DNA of 32,675 bases. Origin: an uncultured Desulfobacteraceae bacterium (GTDB lineage Bacteria; Desulfobacterota; Desulfobacteria; Desulfobacterales; Desulfobacteraceae). The notes beneath the pieces are model-generated. The model was given only the letters and a program-made list of their open reading frames with translations, made no database searches and had not been told where the DNA came from. A program made the position numbers and the translations under genes. Numbering within the stretch: the first letter of the stretch is position 1; every line of letters starts with the position of its first letter. Below are positions 32,651 to 32,675 of this stretch, in pieces. The stretch covers positions 1 to 32,675 of the forward strand of contig CAJWHT010000042.1 of NCBI GenBank assembly GCA_913041495.1, written 5' to 3'.

Positions 32651-32675
32651 ACTTATGGTTTATTACCTGTCTTAC

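Overview
The window looks like chromosome of a sulfate-reducing member of the Desulfobacterales (Desulfobacteraceae in the broad sense). The strongest evidence is the 16S rRNA fragment at the left edge. It contains perfect matches to two group probe sites that I recall from the literature: SRB385Db (560-577) and DSB804 (140-157). The moderately high GC and the gene content fit: FapA-type proteins, ETF with a flavin dehydrogenase, many c-di-GMP and chemotaxis genes, and short Cys-rich zinc proteins. There is no sign of phage, plasmid, IS element, CRISPR array or tRNA gene. Most of the window is ordinary housekeeping sequence, and the unusual signals are small genes and intergenic structures.

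Layout. 1-975 is the 5' part of a 16S gene on the minus strand with its leader and a good rrn promoter. Divergent from it is a threonine aldolase (1334-2374), which converges across a 16-bp hairpin with an FmdB-type zinc ribbon gene. A minus-strand operon follows (5740 down to 2885): a 66-aa MucR-N-terminus-like protein, a nucleoside-recognition membrane protein, and recN, whose start lies inside the upstream gene. A TraB/PrgY-type membrane protein and an EAL-HDOD protein run on the plus strand (5866-8492). They converge with a minus-strand pair: an 80-aa cysteine-rich protein, then purN. Next come polA and nadK (9565-13158) on the plus strand, then a six-helix methyl-accepting chemotaxis protein on the minus strand.

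15093-17571 is a minus-strand operon, XRE-cupin regulator then leuC-like then leuD-like, with no leuA or leuB beside it. Divergent from it is a FapA/DUF342 protein with four N-terminal helix repeats. The intergenic region between them is full of AGTAT/ATACT half-sites. 19797-25625 holds a YigZ-type protein, a GntR/FCD regulator, a class-V aminotransferase-fold (NifS/SufS-like) enzyme behind a 17-bp-arm inverted repeat, a purine nucleoside phosphorylase, a DHH phosphoesterase, a thiamine-binding MTH1187-type protein and an AlkA-type glycosylase. A 33-aa single-helix membrane protein (25774-25875), a SpoU methyltransferase and nadE follow.

The right end is all on the minus strand: a 7TM-PAS-GGDEF diguanylate cyclase, etfA, etfB, and an FAD dehydrogenase of the sarcosine/dimethylglycine oxidase family. 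The dehydrogenase gene has a leader that can fold into a three-way junction. The likely working unit here is oxidation of an N-methylated amine or amino acid by the dehydrogenase, with electrons passed to ETF.

Several starts were moved downstream of the longest open frame because a clear Shine-Dalgarno sequence points to an inner codon (recN, the Cys-rich protein, nadK, the XRE regulator, FapA, YigZ, DHH, AlkA). All family names come from reading the protein sequence, not from database searches.
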